In this document: positions 29,046 through 37,561 of the stretch, piece by piece
Layout of the letters: every line of letters begins with the position of its first letter
Numbering within the stretch: position 1 is the stretch's first letter
Assembly (NCBI RefSeq): GCF_020524285.1
Contig: NZ_JAIVKX010000019.1
Coordinates: forward strand, 92,333 to 156,332
Direction: 5' to 3'
DNA from: Alloyangia pacifica
GTDB lineage: Bacteria > Pseudomonadota > Alphaproteobacteria > Rhodobacterales > Rhodobacteraceae
Length of the DNA: 64,000 bases
Position numbers and translations under genes: made by a program
Notes under the pieces: generated by a model
The model's input: the letters and a program-made list of their open reading frames with translations, nothing else
The model's database searches: none
What the model was told of the DNA's origin: nothing

Positions 29046-32032
29046 GCAGCTATCGCGTTTCCGGCAAGGGTCGCGTCAACCAGACCCGCCCGGTGAACTT
29101 CACCTTCGACGGCAAGACCTATCAGGGCTTCGAGGGCGACACCGTCGCCTCGGCTCTGCTGGCAAGCGGTGTGCATCTGATGGGCCGCTCGTTCAAGTAC
29201 CACCGCCCGCGCGGGCCGGTGGCGGCGGGCTCGGAAGAGCCCAACGCGCTGATCGGCACCCGCCGCGGCCCGGGCCGCTTCGAGCCAAACACCCGCGCCA
29301 CGGTGCAGGAGATCTGGGGAGGGCTCGAGACCACGTCGCAGAACAAGTTCCCGAGCCTCAAGTTCGACGTCGGCGCGGTGAACGACGGCGCCTACATGCT
29401 GTTCTCGGCCGGTTTCTACTACAAGACGTTCATGTGGCCGCGCAGCTTCTGGGACAAGGTTTACGAGCCCTTCATCCGCGCCGCCGCCGGTCTGGGTGTC
29501 AGCCCGACCGAGGAGGATCCGGACAGCTACGCCTCGCGCAACCTGCATTGCGACGTGCTGATCGTCGGCGCGGGCCCCTCGGGCCTCGCCGCGGCGCGCG
29601 TGGCGGCGGAGGCGGGCCTCAAGGTCGTGCTGGTCGACGAGAACCCGGAGGTGGGCGGCACGCTGCTGTCGGAGCCGCAGGCGCAGATCGACGGCGCCGC
29701 GGCCTGGGATTGGGTCGCCGCCGAGCTGGCCGCGCTCAAGGCCGCGGGCGTCAAGGTCATGACCCGCACCACCGCCATCGGCTATTACCACCAGAACCTC
29801 ATCGGCCTCTGCGAGCGGCTGACCGACCATCTGCCCAATCTGCCCGCCGACACCCCGCGCGAGCGGCTGTGGCGGGTGCGCGCCAAGCAGGTCGTGCTGG
29901 CGCAGGGCGCGCTGGAAAAGCCGCTGGTGTTCCACGGCAACGACCGCCCCGGCGTCATGCTGGCGGGCTCGGCGCAGACCTACCTGAACCGCTACGGCGT
30001 GCTGGTCGGGCAGCGCCCCGTCGTGCTGACCTCGCATGACAGCGCCTGGTACGCCGCCTTTGATCTCGCCGATGCAGGCGCCAAGGTGCAGGCCATCGCC
30101 GACACCCGGGCCAGCGTTGACGAGGCGCTGCTGGCCGGGGCCCGCGCGCGCGGCATCCCGGTCAAGCTCGGCCGCACTGCCACCGCCACCAAGGGCCGCC
30201 TGCGGGTCAGCTCCATCCGCATCAACCCGGTCTCCGGCAGCACTGTCGGGTCGGGCGAGGACATCGCCTGCGACGCGGTGCTGATGTCGGGCGGCTGGAC
30301 CCCCTCGCTGCACCTCTTCTCGCACACCAAGGGCACGCTGGCCTGGGACGACGACCGCACCACCTTCCTGCCCGAGCGCACCCCCGAGGATTGCGTCATC
30401 GCGGGCGCGAGCCGCGGTCTCTGGGGCCTCGAGGCGGTGCTCAACGACGGCGCCGAGAAGGGCCGCGAGGTCGTGGCCGCACTCGGCAAGTCTGCCGGAG
30501 CCGACGCATATGAAGTCGCGCAGGACCGTCCCGGCACCGGCGTGTCGCACAAGGAGCTGCCGACCGACCTGTCGGCCGGCAAGGCCAAGGCCTTCGTCGA
30601 CTACCAGAACGACGTGACCGCCAAGGACCTGCGCCTTGCGGTGCGCGAGGGCATGCGCTCGATCGAGCACGTCAAGCGCTACACCACCAACGGCATGGCC
30701 ACCGACCAGGGCAAGATGTCCAATATCAACGGCCTCAACATCGCCTCGGATGCGCTTGGAAAGAAACAGCCCCAGGTCGGTCTGACCACCTTCCGCCCGC
30801 CCTATACGCCGACCAGCTTCGGCGCCTTCGCGGGCTACCACCGCGGCAGCCACTTCGAGGTGACCCGCAAGACCCAGATCGACCTCTGGGCCGAGGAGAA
30901 GGGCGCGGTCTTCGAGCCGGTCAGCCAGTGGCGCCGGGCCTGGTACTTCCCGCAGACGGGCGAGGACATGGAGGCCGCCGTTTCCCGCGAGTGCAAGGCG
31001 ACCCGCGCCAGCGTCGGCATCTTCGATGCCTCGACGCTGGGCAAGATCGAGGTCGTCGGCCCCGATGCGGTCGAGTTCATGAACCGCATGTACACCAACC
31101 CCTGGACCAAGCTCGCCCCGGGCCGCTGCCGCTATGGCCTGCTCTGCGGCGACGACGGCTTCATCCGCGACGACGGTGTCATCGGCCGCATGAGCGACGA
31201 CACGTTCCACGTCACCACCACCACCGGTGGCGCGGCGCGGGTTCTGAACATGATGGAGGACTACCTGCAGACCGAGTGGCCCGAGCTCAACGTCTGGCTG
31301 ACCTCGACCACGGAGCAATGGTCGACCATCGCGCTCAACGGCCCGAACGCCGCCAAGCTGCTCGCCCCCTTCGTCGAAGGGGTGGAGCTGACCGAGGAGA
31401 CCTTCCCGCACATGTCCTGCGTGGAATGCACCGTCGCGGGCATGCCCGCGCGGCTGTTCCGGGTCAGCTTCACCGGCGAGATCGGCTTCGAGGTCAACGT
31501 GCCCGCCCCCATGGGCCGCAAGCTCTGGGAGACCCTCTGGGAAGCCGGGCAGCAGTACGACATCTGCGCCTATGGCACAGAGACCATGCACGTTCTGCGC
31601 GCCGAGAAGGGCTACATCATCGTCGGCCAGGACACCGACGGCACCGTCACGCCCTATGACGCGGGCATGGGCTGGGCCGTGGGCAAGAAGAAGCCCGACT
31701 TCGTCGGCATGCGCGGCCTCGCGCGGCCCGACCTGGTGGCATCCGGCCGCAAGCAGCTTGTCGGCCTGCTGACCGAGGATGGCAGCAAGCTGGAGGAGGG
31801 GGCGCAGATCGTCTTCGACCCCAAGCAGGCGATCCCGATGACCATGGTCGGACATGTGACCTCCTCCTACCACTCCGACGCGGCGGGCCGTCCCATCGCG
31901 CTGGCGCTGGTGCAGGGCGGGCACGACCGGATGGGCGAGACGGTGCACATCCCGATGCCGGACCGCACCATCGCCGCCAAGATCACCTCGACGGTCTTCG
32001 TCGATCCCGAAAACGCCCGCCTGAAGATCTGA
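29042..32032 (+). CDS. soxA: Sarcosine oxidase, alpha subunit
   Basis: A 996-residue subunit. The N-terminal 2Fe-2S-like domain without cysteines is followed by an FAD/NAD domain with VLIVGAGPSGLAAARVAAEA near residue 175. The C-terminal 400 residues form a GcvT-like folate-binding domain, which accepts the methyl-derived C1 unit on THF; it contains SFTGEIGFEVNVPA and HVLRAEKGYIIVGQDTDGTV. The start is fixed by the 4-bp overlap with soxD and by similarity of MSSYRVSGKGRVNQTRPV. Confidence 0.96.
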   Translation: MSSYRVSGKGRVNQTRPVNFTFDGKTYQGFEGDTVASALLASGVHLMGRSFKYHRPRGPVAAGSEEPNALIGTRRGPGRFEPNTRATVQEIWGGLETTSQNKFPSLKFDVGAVNDGAYMLFSAGFYYKTFMWPRSFWDKVYEPFIRAAAGLGVSPTEEDPDSYASRNLHCDVLIVGAGPSGLAAARVAAEAGLKVVLVDENPEVGGTLLSEPQAQIDGAAAWDWVAAELAALKAAGVKVMTRTTAIGYYHQNLIGLCERLTDHLPNLPADTPRERLWRVRAKQVVLAQGALEKPLVFHGNDRPGVMLAGSAQTYLNRYGVLVGQRPVVLTSHDSAWYAAFDLADAGAKVQAIADTRASVDEALLAGARARGIPVKLGRTATATKGRLRVSSIRINPVSGSTVGSGEDIACDAVLMSGGWTPSLHLFSHTKGTLAWDDDRTTFLPERTPEDCVIAGASRGLWGLEAVLNDGAEKGREVVAALGKSAGADAYEVAQDRPGTGVSHKELPTDLSAGKAKAFVDYQNDVTAKDLRLAVREGMRSIEHVKRYTTNGMATDQGKMSNINGLNIASDALGKKQPQVGLTTFRPPYTPTSFGAFAGYHRGSHFEVTRKTQIDLWAEEKGAVFEPVSQWRRAWYFPQTGEDMEAAVSRECKATRASVGIFDASTLGKIEVVGPDAVEFMNRMYTNPWTKLAPGRCRYGLLCGDDGFIRDDGVIGRMSDDTFHVTTTTGGAARVLNMMEDYLQTEWPELNVWLTSTTEQWSTIALNGPNAAKLLAPFVEGVELTEETFPHMSCVECTVAGMPARLFRVSFTGEIGFEVNVPAPMGRKLWETLWEAGQQYDICAYGTETMHVLRAEKGYIIVGQDTDGTVTPYDAGMGWAVGKKKPDFVGMRGLARPDLVASGRKQLVGLLTEDGSKLEEGAQIVFDPKQAIPMTMVGHVTSSYHSDAAGRPIALALVQGGHDRMGETVHIPMPDRTIAAKITSTVFVDPENARLKI

Positions 32033-32042
32033 GGAGGCCTTG

Positions 32043-32588
32043 ATGAACGCTCCGCTTTCCGCCTTCCCACCCGCCACGCTGGCCGAGACCTCGGCCGCCA
32101 AGGTGAGCTCGATCCTGCCCAAGGTGCGCTTCTCGCTGCGCGCCCGGGGCGATCTCGCGCCGCTCGATCAGGCGCTCGGCGTCGCGCTGCCGCGCAGGAT
32201 CGGCGAGACCGTGAAGGGGGCCGTCGAGGTGGCCTGCCTCGGTCCCGACGAATGGCTGGTGCTGGCCTCCGAGGCCGCGCCCGTCGCCCAGGCCTGCGCC
32301 GGGGTCTACGCGACCCTGCCGCACAGCCTGGTGGAGATCTCGGCCCGCGAGGTGACCTTCGTCATCGACGGCCCGCGCGCGTCTGAGCTGATGACCATCG
32401 GCTGCGCCCGCGACATCGACGCGATCGCGGTTGGCTCGGCCCGCCGCACCCTCTTCGACGGCGCCACCGTTACGCTGTGGCGCGATGCCGAGGACCGCTT
32501 CCGCATGGACGTGTGGAACAGCTTTGCCCCGCACCTGCTGCACCTGCTGCAGGTCGGCGCACGTGAACTTGCAGCGGAAAGTGTCTGA
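32043..32588 (+). CDS. soxG: Sarcosine oxidase, gamma subunit
   Basis: A 181-residue subunit with a GcvT-like fold. Typical parts are VACLGPDEWLVLASEA and VEISAREVTFVIDGPRASEL. The ATG at 32043 follows GAGGAGG; a TTG three bases earlier is an unlikely alternative. It is 10 bp after soxA. No terminator separates it from purU. Confidence 0.93.
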   Translation: MNAPLSAFPPATLAETSAAKVSSILPKVRFSLRARGDLAPLDQALGVALPRRIGETVKGAVEVACLGPDEWLVLASEAAPVAQACAGVYATLPHSLVEISAREVTFVIDGPRASELMTIGCARDIDAIAVGSARRTLFDGATVTLWRDAEDRFRMDVWNSFAPHLLHLLQVGARELAAESV

Positions 32589-32654
32589 CACATGGGCGTT
32601 TTGACGGATATTAAGGCGCCCGCAGCGCCGATCGCGAACGAGGGGTCCCAGACC

Positions 32655-33536
32655 ATGTCCTACCTTCTGACCGTGTCCTGCCCGGTGCGCACCGGCATCG
32701 TCGCGGCGATCTCGGGATACCTTGCCGAACAGGGCTGCAACATCCACGACAGCGCGCAGTTCTCGGACCTCGCCAATGACCGCTTCTTCATGCGCCTGAG
32801 CTTCCGCTCGGAGCAGGGCCAGAGCCTCGAGGCGCTGGAGGCGGGCTTTGCGGGGATCGCGGACGAGATGGAAATGGACTTCGCCTTCCATGACCCCAGC
32901 CGCAAGACCAAGGTCGCGATCATGGTGAGCCGCTTCGGGCACTGCCTGAACGACCTGCTCTACCGTTCGCGCATCGGCGCGCTGCCAGTGGAGATCGTCG
33001 CGGTCATCTCCAACCACCTCGACTACCAGAAGGTCGTGGTCAACCACGACATTCCCTACTACTGCGTCAAGGTCACCAAGGAGAACAAGCCCGAAGCCGA
33101 GGCCGAGCAGATGCGCATCCTGCGCGACAGCGGCGCCGAGTTGGTGGTGCTGGCCCGCTACATGCAGGTGCTGAGCGACGAGATGTGCACCGAGATGTCG
33201 GGGCGGATCATCAACATCCACCACTCCTTCCTGCCGAGCTTCAAGGGCGCCAACCCCTACAAGCAGGCCTATGAGCGCGGGGTGATGCTGATCGGGGCGA
33301 CGGCGCATTACGTGACCGCCGATCTCGACGAAGGGCCGATCATCGAACAGGACGTCATCCGCGTGACCCATGCGCAGAGCGCCTCGGACTACGTCTCGCT
33401 GGGCCGCGACGTCGAGAGCCAGGTGCTGGCGCGGGCGATTCACGCGCATATCCATCGCCGGGTTTTCCTGAACGGAAACAAGACGGTCGTCTTCCCGGCG
33501 AGCCCAGGCGAATACGCCTCGGAGCGCATGGGCTGA
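32655..33536 (+). CDS. purU: Formyltetrahydrofolate deformylase
   Basis: A 293-residue enzyme hydrolysing 10-formyl-THF to THF and formate. An N-terminal ACT domain (about 1-80) precedes the formyltransferase-like catalytic domain, where the active-site residues lie in NIHHSFLPSFKGANPY and THYVTADLDEGPIIEQ-like sequence (AHYVTADLDEGP). Placed 66 bp after soxG, it would regenerate free THF when sarcosine oxidase loads C1 units on folate. ATG 32655 begins MSYLLTVSCPVRTG, the usual family start. Confidence 0.95.
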   Translation: MSYLLTVSCPVRTGIVAAISGYLAEQGCNIHDSAQFSDLANDRFFMRLSFRSEQGQSLEALEAGFAGIADEMEMDFAFHDPSRKTKVAIMVSRFGHCLNDLLYRSRIGALPVEIVAVISNHLDYQKVVVNHDIPYYCVKVTKENKPEAEAEQMRILRDSGAELVVLARYMQVLSDEMCTEMSGRIINIHHSFLPSFKGANPYKQAYERGVMLIGATAHYVTADLDEGPIIEQDVIRVTHAQSASDYVSLGRDVESQVLARAIHAHIHRRVFLNGNKTVVFPASPGEYASERMG

Positions 33537-33559
33537 CACCAGCGCCGACGACATTGCAA

Positions 33560-33590
33560 AAGGCCCGCCGCGACATCCACGGCGGGCCTT
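33560..33590. terminator. Bidirectional terminator between purU and metQ
   Basis: A perfect 11-bp stem, AAGGCCCGCCG / CGGCGGGCCTT, with a 9-base loop separates the convergent purU and metQ genes. It gives T-containing flanks on both strands. Confidence 0.85.
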
Positions 33591-33633
33591 CGCTTTGCGT
33601 GGCGCGGCGGGCAGGGCGCCCGCCGATCGCGGC

Positions 33634-34410
33634 TTACCAGGAGGTCAGCACGGTGCCGTGGTACTTCTCTTCGATGAAGGCCTTGATCTCGGGGCTGTGG
33701 TAGGCGTCGATCAGCGGCTGCACCCAGGGCTGTTCCTCGTCACCCTGACGCACGACGATGATGTTCACGTAGGGGTTGTCGGCGCTTTCCATGGCGATCG
33801 AATCTTCCTTCGGATTCAGGCCCGAGGCGATCGCGTAGTTGGTGTTGATCAGCGCCGCGTCGAGGTCGGCCAGCGAGCGCGGCAGCTGCGCCGCGTCAAG
33901 CTCCTGGAAGCGCATGTCCTTGGGGTTCTCGACCACGTCGAGCACGGTCGGCACGAGGCCGGTGCCCTCGGCGAGCTTGACCAGGCCGAGCTGCTGCAGC
34001 ACCAGAAGGGCGCGGCCGCCGTTGGTCGGATCGTTCGGGATGCCCATGGTGCCGCCCTCGGGGAAGTCGTCCATCGAGGTGACTTTGTCCGAGTAGACGC
34101 CCATCGGGGTGGTGATGGTGGTCGCGATCGGCGCCAGCTCGAAGCCGCGGTCCTTCATCTGGTTGTCGAGGTAGGGCTCGTGCTGGAACGAGTTCGCCTC
34201 GATGTCGCCATCGGCCAGCGCCTGGTTCGGCACCACGTAGTCGGAGAATTCGACCACGTCGATGTTCAGGCCCATGGGCGCGGCGATCTTCGCCACTTCT
34301 TCCATGATCTCGGCGTGCTCGCCGGGCGAGACACCGACCTTGATGTCTTCGGCCATTGCGGTGCCGGCCATCAGGGCCAGGGCGGAGACGAGGGGGATCA
34401 TACGCTTCAT
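33634..34410 (-). CDS. metQ: Methionine ABC transporter, substrate-binding protein
   Basis: A 258-residue NlpA/MetQ family binding protein for methionine. It starts with a signal peptide ending AGTAMA and has no lipobox cysteine, unlike E. coli MetQ, so it is predicted to be soluble in the periplasm. The mature protein begins EDIKVGVSPGEHAEIMEEVA, a typical MetQ opening. It is last in metN-metI-metQ, 36 bp after metI. Confidence 0.94.
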   Translation of the reverse strand: MKRMIPLVSALALMAGTAMAEDIKVGVSPGEHAEIMEEVAKIAAPMGLNIDVVEFSDYVVPNQALADGDIEANSFQHEPYLDNQMKDRGFELAPIATTITTPMGVYSDKVTSMDDFPEGGTMGIPNDPTNGGRALLVLQQLGLVKLAEGTGLVPTVLDVVENPKDMRFQELDAAQLPRSLADLDAALINTNYAIASGLNPKEDSIAMESADNPYVNIIVVRQGDEEQPWVQPLIDAYHSPEIKAFIEEKYHGTVLTSW

Positions 34411-34446
34411 GGGAATTCTCCTTCCATCTGCGTTTTTATTATCGGG

Positions 34447-35121
34447 TCAGCGGCCGCGATTGCGCGGCGCGCGCTTGTCGACCAGCCGCGCCAGTCCCTC
34501 GCCGAGGGACTGCACGAGCTGGACCAGCACGATGAGGATGACGACCACCGCCAGCATCACCTCGGGCATGAAGCGCTGGTAGCCGTAGCGGATACCAAGA
34601 TCGCCAAGGCCCTCGCCACCGACCGCGCCGACCATGGCCGAGTAGCCGATCAGGCTGACCAGGGCGAGCGTGAGGCCGAGGGTGATGCCGGGCAGCGCCT
34701 CGGGGATCAGGACCTTGCGGATGATCTGCAGCGGCGTGGCGCCCATGGCGCGGGCGGCCTCGATCAGCCCGCTGTCGACCTCGCGGATGGCGTTCTCCAC
34801 CAGACGCGCGATGAAGGGCACGGCGGCGATGGTCAGCGGTACGATGGCGGCGCTGGTGCCAATCGAGGTGCCGGCGATCAGCCGGGTGAAGGGGATGATG
34901 GCCACCACGAGGATGATGAAAGGCACCGAGCGCGTCGCGTTGACGATCAGGCCCAGCACCTTGTTCACCCAGGGCGAGGACAGCAGCTCGCCGCGTTGCG
35001 AGACGGCGAGGTAGACGCCGATGGGCAGACCGAAGAGCGTGCCGATCGCGCCCGAGATGGCGACCATGTAGAGGGTCTGAAGCGTGGCTTCGATCAGCAG
35101 GTTGATGAGGTTAGCCGACAT
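34447..35121 (-). CDS. metI: Methionine ABC transporter permease
   Basis: A 224-residue permease with five predicted transmembrane helices. The MetI motif NATRSVPFIILVVAIIPFTR and the coupling loop EAARAMGATPLQIIRKVLIP are clear. The ATG at 35121 overlaps the end of metN by 11 bp, indicating coupled translation. Confidence 0.95.
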   Translation of the reverse strand: MSANLINLLIEATLQTLYMVAISGAIGTLFGLPIGVYLAVSQRGELLSSPWVNKVLGLIVNATRSVPFIILVVAIIPFTRLIAGTSIGTSAAIVPLTIAAVPFIARLVENAIREVDSGLIEAARAMGATPLQIIRKVLIPEALPGITLGLTLALVSLIGYSAMVGAVGGEGLGDLGIRYGYQRFMPEVMLAVVVILIVLVQLVQSLGEGLARLVDKRAPRNRGR

Positions 35122-36172
35122 AGCCCAGCACCTCCGTGAGCAGGTCGTGACGGTCGAGATAGGCGCGGGCCTCGGCACCGCGGTCGGCTTCCACCGAGAC
35201 CAGCAGGTTGCCGAAGGGATGCGGGCCGATCTCCTCGATCGCCCCGGCAAGGATGTTCACCGGGATGCCGAGCTCCGATGTGAGCTTGGCGAGCATCGGG
35301 TCGGTGGCGTGTGTCCCGGCAAAGGTGATGCGGATCACCTCCTGGCTGTCGCCCTGCGGGCGCTCGGCCTGCAGCTTGCCGGCGATGAAGCTCGGCAGGG
35401 TGATGCCGGTGATGCCCGACAGGAACGAGCGGGTGGTCGGATGCTTGGGATCGGCGAAGACCTCGTAGGTCGATCCGGCCTCGACGATCTTGCCGCCGTC
35501 GATCACCGCGACGTGGCTGGCGATGTCGCGGACCACGGCCATCTCGTGGGTGATCAGCAGGATGGTCAGCCCGAGGTCGCGGTTGATGTCGGCCAGCAGC
35601 TTCAGCACGGTCTGCGTGGTCTCGGGGTCGAGCGCCGAGGTGGCCTCGTCCGACAGCAGCACCTTGGGCTGGGTGGCGAGTGCGCGGGCGATGCCGACTC
35701 GCTGCTTCTGCCCGCCCGAAAGCTCTGCCGGGTAGCGGTTGCTGAACTGCTCGAGCCCGACGCGGCCGATGAGGTCGTTGACCCGGCGCTTTATCTCGGC
35801 ACCGGGCACGCCCGCGATCTCGAGCGGCAGGGCGACGTTGCCGTAGACCGTGCGCGAACTCAGCAGGTTGAAGTGCTGGAAGATCATCCCGACCTCGCGG
35901 CGGATGCGGCGCAGCTCGGCGGCATCGGCCCGGCCGACGTCATGCCCGGCCACGGTGACCGTGCCGGCGGTCGGCTGCTCGAGCCCGTTGACCATGCGCA
36001 GCAGCGTCGACTTGCCGGCGCCGGAACGTCCGATGATCCCGGTGATCGTGCCGGGGGCGACGTCGAGGTTTACATCCTCGAGCGCCATGACTTGACCGGA
36101 GCCCTTCTTTTCGAAGGACTTGCCCAGCTTGTCGAAGGTGATCGCGGCACCTGATGTCTGTACGTCGGCCAT
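35111..36172 (-). CDS. metN: Methionine ABC transporter ATPase
   Basis: A 353-residue ATPase. Walker A is GRSGAGKST, the signature is LSGGQKQR, Walker B lies in KVLLSDEATSALDPETTQ, and the H-loop is LITHEMAV. The C-terminal NIL domain (about 275-350), which binds methionine and feeds back on transport in MetN, is present. ATG 36172 is chosen because the frame upstream lacks family similarity. A stable hairpin lies in the leader (36203-36234). Confidence 0.95.
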   Translation of the reverse strand: MADVQTSGAAITFDKLGKSFEKKGSGQVMALEDVNLDVAPGTITGIIGRSGAGKSTLLRMVNGLEQPTAGTVTVAGHDVGRADAAELRRIRREVGMIFQHFNLLSSRTVYGNVALPLEIAGVPGAEIKRRVNDLIGRVGLEQFSNRYPAELSGGQKQRVGIARALATQPKVLLSDEATSALDPETTQTVLKLLADINRDLGLTILLITHEMAVVRDIASHVAVIDGGKIVEAGSTYEVFADPKHPTTRSFLSGITGITLPSFIAGKLQAERPQGDSQEVIRITFAGTHATDPMLAKLTSELGIPVNILAGAIEEIGPHPFGNLLVSVEADRGAEARAYLDRHDLLTEVLGYVG

Positions 36173-36202
36173 CCGAGTCTCTTGTTTCCGTCCGGCCTCC
36201 TC

Positions 36203-36234
36203 CCGCGGCGCGATAGACCGGATATGCGCCGCGG
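36203..36234 (-). promoter_or_regulatory. Stable hairpin in the metN 5' region
   Basis: CCGCGGCGC and GCGCCGCGG pair perfectly over 9 bp around a 14-base loop, about 30-60 bp upstream of the metN ATG. If transcribed it would form a strong leader structure. The function is unknown. Confidence 0.45.
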
Positions 36235-36534
36235 ACGCAAGCCCTGCCGGGCGCTTGCAGGCGCAGGGGCGCTGTGCGGCAGAGTGTATCATGGGTGAGG
36301 GGCAGGAGGGTGTTCCGGCTTGTGGCGGTGAGCGTACGGGTTGTTCGCCGCGTGGCGGGGCGGGCCGGAGGATGTTCTTTTTGGTGCGGTGGCGCTGGCA
36401 GATGAGGGCTGCGCCCGAGCCTGGGTGGGCGCCTAGCACGGCTGGGACAGCGGGATTTATCTTGCGACCCCTTGCGCCACACGAGCCGGAGAGCGGCGTA
36501 GCCATTGCGCCCTCCCGGGGCGAGGGGCGGGCGC

Positions 36535-36559
36535 GGCCCGGGGCTGGTCGCCCCGAGCC
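36535..36559 (-). terminator. Hairpin after the GH25 gene
   Basis: GGCCCGGGGC and GCCCCGAGCC form a 10-bp stem with one mismatch and a 5-base loop, 20 bp beyond the GH25 stop. No T tract follows. Confidence 0.5.
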
Positions 36560-36579
36560 AATAGGAGGCGGACGTGCCC

Positions 36580-37431
36580 CTATCCCTGGCTGCGTGCCGC
36601 CAGCCAGGCCCGCCAGTTCGCTTCGTTCCCGGCAAAGGCGTTGAGATCCACCGGCCCCCGCACCCCGGGCACCAGCCCGGTGCCGGTGTACTGCCAGAAA
36701 CTCCAGCGCTCGTCGGGGTAACGCTCGGACGGGTGCGCGGTGACCGAGCGCAGCCAGAACTCGGTCCCGCGCAGGCTCCCGAGGTCGTTGCGGGCGTAGA
36801 AGTCCGGCGTGGTGTAGATCACCGGCGCGGTGCCGTAGTGACGCTCGACGATGCGGGAGAACTCGCGGATGCTGGCGCGCACCTCCGCCGCGGGCGGGCG
36901 GATGCGGCAGGTCGGCGAGAGGTGGTTCCACTCCATGTCGAGGATCGGCGGCAGGTCGCCGCGCCGTTTCGGGACATTGGCGATGAACCAGGCTGCCTGC
37001 TCGCGCGCCGGGCGGCAGAAGTAGTAGAAGTGATAGGCCCCCACCGGCACGCCCGCGGCCCGCGCACCCGCGGCGTTGCGGGCGAAGGCTGGGTCGATGT
37101 GATCGCCGCCCTCGGTGGCCTTGAGATAGCCGAAACGAATGCCGGCGTCGCGGGCCTCGTGCCAGTTGATCACACCCTGGTAGCGCGCCGCATCGAGCCC
37201 GTGCACCGGGTAGCGCTGCGGGCTGACCGCGCCCCAGTCGTGGGGCTTGGTGTCACCGAAGCGTCGGGGGATGCCGGAGGCGCGGTTCTCGCGAATGTAG
37301 AGCGCCTGGGTTTCGTTGGCGGAAAGGGTCGCGGTGCGTGGCGCCGAACTGCCGCAACCGCCGAGGGTTGCCGCGAGTGCGACGATCATCGCGCCCGCCC
37401 TGACCCATGGTCTGGGGGATGTCGTGATCAT
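36580..37431 (-). CDS. Glycoside hydrolase family 25 lysozyme-like lipoprotein
   Basis: A 283-residue predicted lipoprotein: the signal peptide ends in LAATLGGC with the lipobox cysteine near residue 26. The GH25 domain covers about 75-280, with LDAARYQGVINWHEARDAG, IRFGYLKATEGGDHID, GAYHFYYFCRP and the catalytic Asp/Glu pair in PPILDMEWNHLSP. GH25 enzymes cleave the MurNAc-GlcNAc bond of peptidoglycan. It stands alone between metNIQ and betIBA with no evident partner; a role in wall remodelling at the inner leaflet of the outer membrane is inference. ATG 37431 fits the signal peptide. Confidence 0.9.
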   Translation of the reverse strand: MITTSPRPWVRAGAMIVALAATLGGCGSSAPRTATLSANETQALYIRENRASGIPRRFGDTKPHDWGAVSPQRYPVHGLDAARYQGVINWHEARDAGIRFGYLKATEGGDHIDPAFARNAAGARAAGVPVGAYHFYYFCRPAREQAAWFIANVPKRRGDLPPILDMEWNHLSPTCRIRPPAAEVRASIREFSRIVERHYGTAPVIYTTPDFYARNDLGSLRGTEFWLRSVTAHPSERYPDERWSFWQYTGTGLVPGVRGPVDLNAFAGNEANWRAWLAARSQG

Positions 37432-37528
37432 CTTCTTGTCCTGCTCTTGCCTGGGACAAGCGTAACGCGAAAAGTGATTCACGGCATCATGTAGTTGTGC
37501 AACCTCGGGTCATCCCCAAGTGGTGCAG

Positions 37529-37553
37529 CCGCGCCGCCGCGAGGGCGGCGCGG
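37529..37553 (-). terminator. Hairpin after betA
   Basis: A perfect 10-bp stem, CCGCGCCGCC / GGCGGCGCGG, with loop GCGAG lies 8 bp beyond the betA stop. No T run follows. Confidence 0.6.
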
Positions 37554-37561
37554 GACGATGA

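Larger units (their letters stand above)
36173..36579. other. Intergenic region upstream of metN, no gene recognised
   Basis: About 400 bp of GC-rich sequence. It contains the metN leader hairpin and, at the far end, a hairpin after the GH25 gene. No SAM riboswitch of a class I recognise could be found by eye, and no open frame in it resembles a protein. Confidence 0.5.

Noticed and set aside
28976..32122. Very long open frame on the minus strand opposite soxD, soxA and soxG
   Set aside because: It mirrors the codon structure of the high-GC sox genes, shows no family motif, and lies opposite clearly recognisable subunits.
36173..36579. SAM riboswitch upstream of metNIQ
   Set aside because: A stable hairpin exists, but the conserved core sequences of the SAM-I, SAM-II or SAM/SAH classes were not found by eye.
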